Below are positions 59,511 to 64,000 of a stretch of 64,000 nucleotides of DNA, one piece after another. The notes below the pieces were generated by a model that was given only the letters and a program-made list of their open reading frames with translations, was not told the DNA's origin and ran no database searches. Within the stretch, counting starts at the first letter, position 1; every line of letters starts with the position of its first letter. This stretch comes from Cacajao melanocephalus (lineage: Eukaryota > Chordata > Mammalia > Primates > Pitheciidae), in contig CAUYLG010048348.1 in assembly GCA_963573385.1 (NCBI GenBank), forward strand, positions 1 to 64,000, written 5' to 3'. A program made the translations under genes and the position numbers.

Positions 59511-60960
59511 AAGTTACTTGTTAAACTGGATCCTCTGAGCTCCTTCCTCAAAAATATTTTTCTACTATAATGTTGAGGAGAAAAGACAATATGAACCTGA
59601 AAGAGAAAAAAGGCCTGTTTTTCAGTGCATTCTCATTTAAGGAAAGATCCTAACATGAATTCAAATACATTAATGAGAAATCTGTGAAGACAGCTGCCAA
59701 CGTTAGTAAATTCAGCCCTCTGTTACATAGCTATTGCTTATTCAGGAATTACACAGGGTTGCCAACGATAGCCGTTGACTAAAAATAAATATTTGATTTT
59801 GTTGTCTCATTCTACCTCATTTATTAAACAATTTATTTTATATAAGTATTCTAGAATGTGAAGATTCTCAAGTCCGCACCAGATATATTTCTGACAAACT
59901 CATGTTGTTAAGTTAATGATACTTTTGGGGTACCTGACATTTTTTCTTTCTTTCCTTATTTTTTTTAACTTTGCATAAATTTGCTCAAAATGTCTGGATT
60001 TGGTGGCCAATTACAGAAGACTTTTCACAGCAAACCCAGTGAAACAATGTCATTTTTAGCCTTTAACTCACAGCTATGGCCTCAAATGATCAGACATGTG
60101 ATTCTGAACTTGATGTATGGAAGATGGAGCCCAATACTCTGGCCCCAGGCCTGAATGCTGGGATGGCAGAAACCCATGCTGGAGAAAAATTTAGTTTACC
60201 AAGTAAATCAGGGTGATTAATGGAGAAGCTCTTCTCAAATCCAACTCCTGAGAATGAGTGAACTGTTGTGCTCTTTGGAGCTGAGAATAGAGTACTGGGG
60301 CCAATTATCCCTAACACCAAATGGTTATTGACAACAATTTTGAATGTCACTATAATAATAGGTAAGGCAAAAGTAATTAAAAACACAGATTTAATTTTAA
60401 AACTCTACATATTGAGAGTAGAGACTAGTTTATATAACTTAGGGCAGTAATTCATGAAAAAATCAGCTGTAAGCCACTTAAGTAAAAAGAAAGTTAATAT
60501 TAAGTGGGATGTGGGTTTATTTGTTTTTGGTCCAGAAACAAAGAAATGAATATTTTGCTTATTTACCTTAACAATTAAGAACTGAGAGAAAATAATATGC
60601 TAAGATCAAAAAATAAAATTAGTAAATTAAATAAATGATAAAATCATAGTAAACAGATTCAAGCTAGTAGATTATATCTTAAATACATCTTGATTTTATA
60701 TTATTATGACCATTTGGGTTGTGGGGTGTGTGTGAAAATAGGCAGTAGAATGTGAGGCCAACATGCATGAAGAAGACAGATGTCAGCACATACAAATACC
60801 CAGAGAATAAAGGAATCACGTGTGGTGAGGCCGACCAAGTCATTGTGAAAGGCAAAGATATAAACATACATTAAGGAAAAACAGGGAAAGACAGACACAG
60901 GAGGAGCAAGATAGGCATGTATATCCACATGTAAATACACAGGACAGAGGAAAGGGACAG
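59511..60960. other. PAK3 intronic sequence, no feature
   Basis: Nothing recognised on either strand. Confidence 0.5.
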
Positions 60961-60980
60961 CTAGAAAGACAAACATTTTC

Positions 60981-61253
60981 TTTTTTTCAAAAAAAATTTA
61001 CTTTAAGTTCTGGATTACAAGTGAAGAACGTGCAGGTTTGTTACATAGGTATACGTGTGCCATGGTGGTTTGCTGCACCTATCAACTCATCATCTAGGTT
61101 TTAACCCCTGCATGCAATTAGCTATTTGTCCTAATACTCTCACTCCCCTCACCCCCCACCCATCTTCTGGCCCTTCCCGGGAGTGTGTTGCTCCCCTCCA
61201 TGTCCATATGTTCTTGTTGTTCAACGCTCACTTATGAATAAGAAGATGCAGTG
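60981..61253 (-). mobile_element. Short L1 3' end with perfect 17-bp target duplication
   Basis: Antisense L1 3' UTR (GTGCAGGTTTGTTACATAGG, GCCATGGTGGTTTGCTGCAC) preceded by a degraded poly-T. The flanks GAAAGACAAACATTTTC at 60964-60980 and 61254-61270 are identical, which fixes both ends. Confidence 0.97.
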
Positions 61254-61270
61254 GAAAGACAAACATTTTC

Positions 61271-61500
61271 ATTAGCTCAACAAATATTTATTGAGGCAAA
61301 AACAGACCCAGAAAGATAGAGTTGGCAGACAACTTTGCAGTTCTTTGTACCTGGCCAAAGTGAACCCAGCTGTTGGCTGTAACTGTACAAAATTGTTTTA
61401 GAGGGCCTACTAAGTGTAAAAGCACTGTACTAAACACTAAAGACGACAAAAGTAGTAATAAAATAGACTCCCTACCCTCTAATGACTTATTAAAAAGCCA
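61271..61500 (-). repeat. L2-like fragment (antisense)
   Basis: TTAGCTCAACAAATATTTATTGAG and GGCCTACTAAGTGTAAAAGC with CTCCCTACCCTCTAATGACT match a reversed L2 tail. The L1 above landed at its edge. Confidence 0.5.
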
Positions 61501-61947
61501 TGTTGGGCCTATGAGTGAACTATCTGCTACTTTATCATTCTTTAAAATGATGAACTTGCTGGGAATTTAAAATAGACCTTTCTGCAGTGGTAAGCAAGAT
61601 TTATGCTTTGATTTTTTATTTTAGATTATGAAGAGACTCAGAGATAGAAAGGCATAAATAATAACCAAGAGAGGAAATCTCTTTGTTACACAAGGTTGCT
61701 TGGTGGCCGGATCTTTGTTCTTGGCAAAATTAGTCTTGTTTCATTACCTAGTATCTGGGAGATATCTGAAACCATTTTGTATTTTTTTCCTTTTAAAATT
61801 CAGTGCTATTTTTGGCTCGGTTGGCTTTTAGTTGGAACAATCAAAACAAAATTATAACACTTCCCACTCTCCAAAAAACAACCATGGAAAAACACTTTAC
61901 AAATTCATAAACAAATAATTCCCAATTTAAGGCTACAACTAGAGCAT

Positions 61948-62250
61948 TACTGCCTATTAGAAATATAACATGAGCCATGAGTCATATTTTAAATTTCTTA
62001 GAGCTACATATTTAAAGGTTTTTAAAAGATTAATTTTCATAATATATTTTCTTTAATCCAATGTATGCAAAATATCTCAACATGAAATCAATAAAAATGT
62101 CTTAATTAGATATTTTACATTATTTTTTCACACTAAGGTTCTGAAATCATGTGTGCATTTTACACTTACAGTACATCTCCATTTGGACTAGCCACATTTC
62201 AAGTGCTCAATGGCCGAATGTGGTTACTGGCCACCATACTGGACAGCAAT
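61948..62250. mobile_element. TIR DNA transposon remnant (family not assigned)
   Basis: Left end ACTGCCTATTAGAAATATAA and right end ACCATACTGGACAGC are inverted in form (consensus CTGTCCAAT / ATTGGACAG). The interior CATTTCAAGTGCTCAATGGC belongs to a common human DNA-transposon repeat. Confidence 0.55.
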
Positions 62251-62599
62251 GATTTGGAGTGCTACTTCTAAGTGGACTGAATATCCCTTTCCCTCCTATT
62301 GTTAGCTCTACCAGAGACTCAACCAGATGAAAATAAAATCCAAAATCCAACTTTTGTTTTCTGAGTCCCCTTAGTACATAACACTGTGTTTTTGCAACCT
62401 GCCTGGTGGTATTTACCCTTTACACATGGAGAAGGAGAGCTGAGGTTTATATGGACTTGGGAAGGTATAGCTTTCTTACTTAAGCAAAACAAACAGTCCA
62501 CTGGAGGTAGACAAAGAAAATTTCCAGTGGGAGACAATGGCCATAAAAGCCAGCCCTGCTCTGCACTTGGGTGAATTGAGTAAGCTTGCTTCAAGGTTC

Positions 62600-62755
62600 T
62601 TCTGGTACCCTGTATTTTCCTGTCAAGCAGTTATCAATGTAGACTGTAAGTTCCTTGAGGGCTCACACCATCATTACCCATCTCTGTCTCTCTAGCACTT
62701 AGCATAGTGCCTGGAACATGGTGTTCAAGAAATATCTGCTAAACAAATAAATGAT
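62600..62755 (+). repeat. L2 3' end fragment
   Basis: GTAAGTTCCTTGAGGGCTCA, CATAGTGCCTGGAACATGGT and GAAATATCTGCTAAACAAAT match the L2 3' end. Confidence 0.7.
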
Positions 62756-62774
62756 TTCACATAAATTCAGTTTC

Positions 62775-62850
62775 TCATCTAGCCACATCCCAAGTGCCCC
62801 ATAGCCACACGAGGTCAGTGGCTACCATGTTGGACAGCACAGATATAGAA
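62775..62850. mobile_element. Right end of the same TIR transposon family
   Basis: CATCCCAAGTGCCCCATAGC and GTGGCTACCATGTTGGACAG repeat the right end of the element at 61948-62250, in the same orientation. Confidence 0.6.
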
Positions 62851-63735
62851 CATCTCAATCATCACAGTAAGTTCTGTTGCTTATCACTGTTTTAGAACAA
62901 TAAGTAGAAATATTAATTTGACCCATTCAGTGACAGGGAGCTTCTAGAGATCACAAAACTCTTCATTTTTCTGAGCAAGTGAGAATACTAGTGATATTAA
63001 ATAACAAAGAAAGAAGCAAAAGCAATAATAGGTACAAATTTTAGCCTACTGGAAAGTTCAAATACAATGTCATTATGGTTTTGATTGGAAAAATAAACTT
63101 GGCCATGCATTTCTTCCTGAGTTTCTTTCTCCCTTAGAGTCTTCTAATCTTGATTCTCACCAGGCACAATTTCGACCTACTCTCTAGCCCAAATGTATAA
63201 TGAATGCTTTCCCTTATTTCCTGAGATATACTGGAAATTTCAAAAGAAACTTTAGTACAAAAGCTAGGGGGATAAACAAAGAAAATATAAAATTATGAAA
63301 AATAGTCAAGCTTATATATGACATATTTTTTTTAAACCTAAGTACTCCAGGAAAAGCAGTGAGGTTCTTAAAGAAATTCTACCTTCTCTTACCCTAAATA
63401 ATTAGATTCTAATGGCTGATGGGCTAGCACAGTTTTGCAAGCATACTGGATGTAACCCTTTATCTTCAGTCCCTTGTCTCAGCCAGGAGAAGTCTGAGGT
63501 GCCTCTTGATTTCTGACATACAGTAGTTGGTGTGCCTGAATATACATCTCACTCCTCATTTAAGGATGTCCCTTAAGATTCCACTTTCCTTTAAACAAAA
63601 CTTCACCCTGTTACAAATGCTGTTGCCTGCTCAGACCCACCTGCCTAGTTTCACGTTGAGGCCTTAGAGACATGCATAATTGCAGTTGATTTGCAGAACT
63701 GGTGGCTCCTGCATTCAGCTTTAGTGAATAATCTA
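62851..63735. other. PAK3 intronic sequence, no feature
   Basis: Nothing recognised on either strand. Confidence 0.5.
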
Positions 63736-63737
63736 AT

Positions 63738-63885
63738 GCAATGGTTCCCATGTCTTGCTGATTATCAGGATTATCTGAGGAACTTTTGCAAAGTTCAGAT
63801 CACTCAACCCCACTCCAGACTTCTAAATCAAATCTTTGGCAGTTGAGCCTGGGAATCTTTATCTTTAACAAGTATACTAACTGGA
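63738..63885. mobile_element. MER5-type DNA transposon remnant
   Basis: CAATGGTTCCCATGTCTTGC, TCAGGATTATCTGAGGAACT and CCCCACTCCAGACTTCTAAA with GAGCCTGGGAATCTTTATC follow the MER5-type order. Confidence 0.55.
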
Positions 63886-64000
63886 AATGATGCACTAGGT
63901 CTCATTTAGGGATTATTGTCTGTTTCCTCCATACTCAGACAACTCTGCCTACGTCTGGATCATTCCATAAGCACGTTCCCCACCCTCAGTTTGTCACTTT

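Overview
This window is mammalian nuclear DNA, almost certainly human or a close primate. It carries spliced GT-AG exons separated by multi-kilobase introns, many Alu elements in both orientations, L1, L2, MIR and DNA-transposon fossils, and microsatellites. No prokaryotic-type gene, operon, CRISPR array or phage is present.

The one real gene is the 3' half of PAK3 (p21-activated kinase 3; X-linked in human), read on the minus strand, so exon order runs from high to low coordinates. Seven coding exons are placed to the base: 44753-44801, 44316-44428, 42446-42563, 40811-40910, 40111-40307, 20153-20290 and 16367-16456. Joined in frame they give residues 278-544 of the 544-residue isoform, i.e. 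nearly the whole kinase domain and the C-terminus. The terminal exon continues into a long 3' UTR that probably ends near 9.81 kb. The exons for the N-terminal regulatory half are not visible up to 64000, so the window ends inside an upstream intron.

Layout: 1-1940, two L1 remnants, one with a duplicated 5' UTR; 2.0-9.8 kb, intergenic sequence downstream of PAK3 with L2/MIR fossils and a decayed GLUD-type processed pseudogene; 9.8-16.46 kb, PAK3 terminal exon; 16.46-44.8 kb, PAK3 introns and exons, with the largest intron (20.3-40.1 kb) full of nested repeats; 44.8-64 kb, intronic sequence with several L1 copies, including a twin-primed (5'-inverted) L1, and DNA-transposon remnants.

No new gene system was found. 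The structures most worth a second look are a 59-bp segment copied 1.9 kb away into the loop of a 28-bp inverted repeat (29.5 kb), a run of three consecutive related hairpins (49.8 kb), a duplicated L1 5' UTR (1-905), and a nest of DNA transposons and Alu with visible TA target duplication (28.1-29.5 kb).
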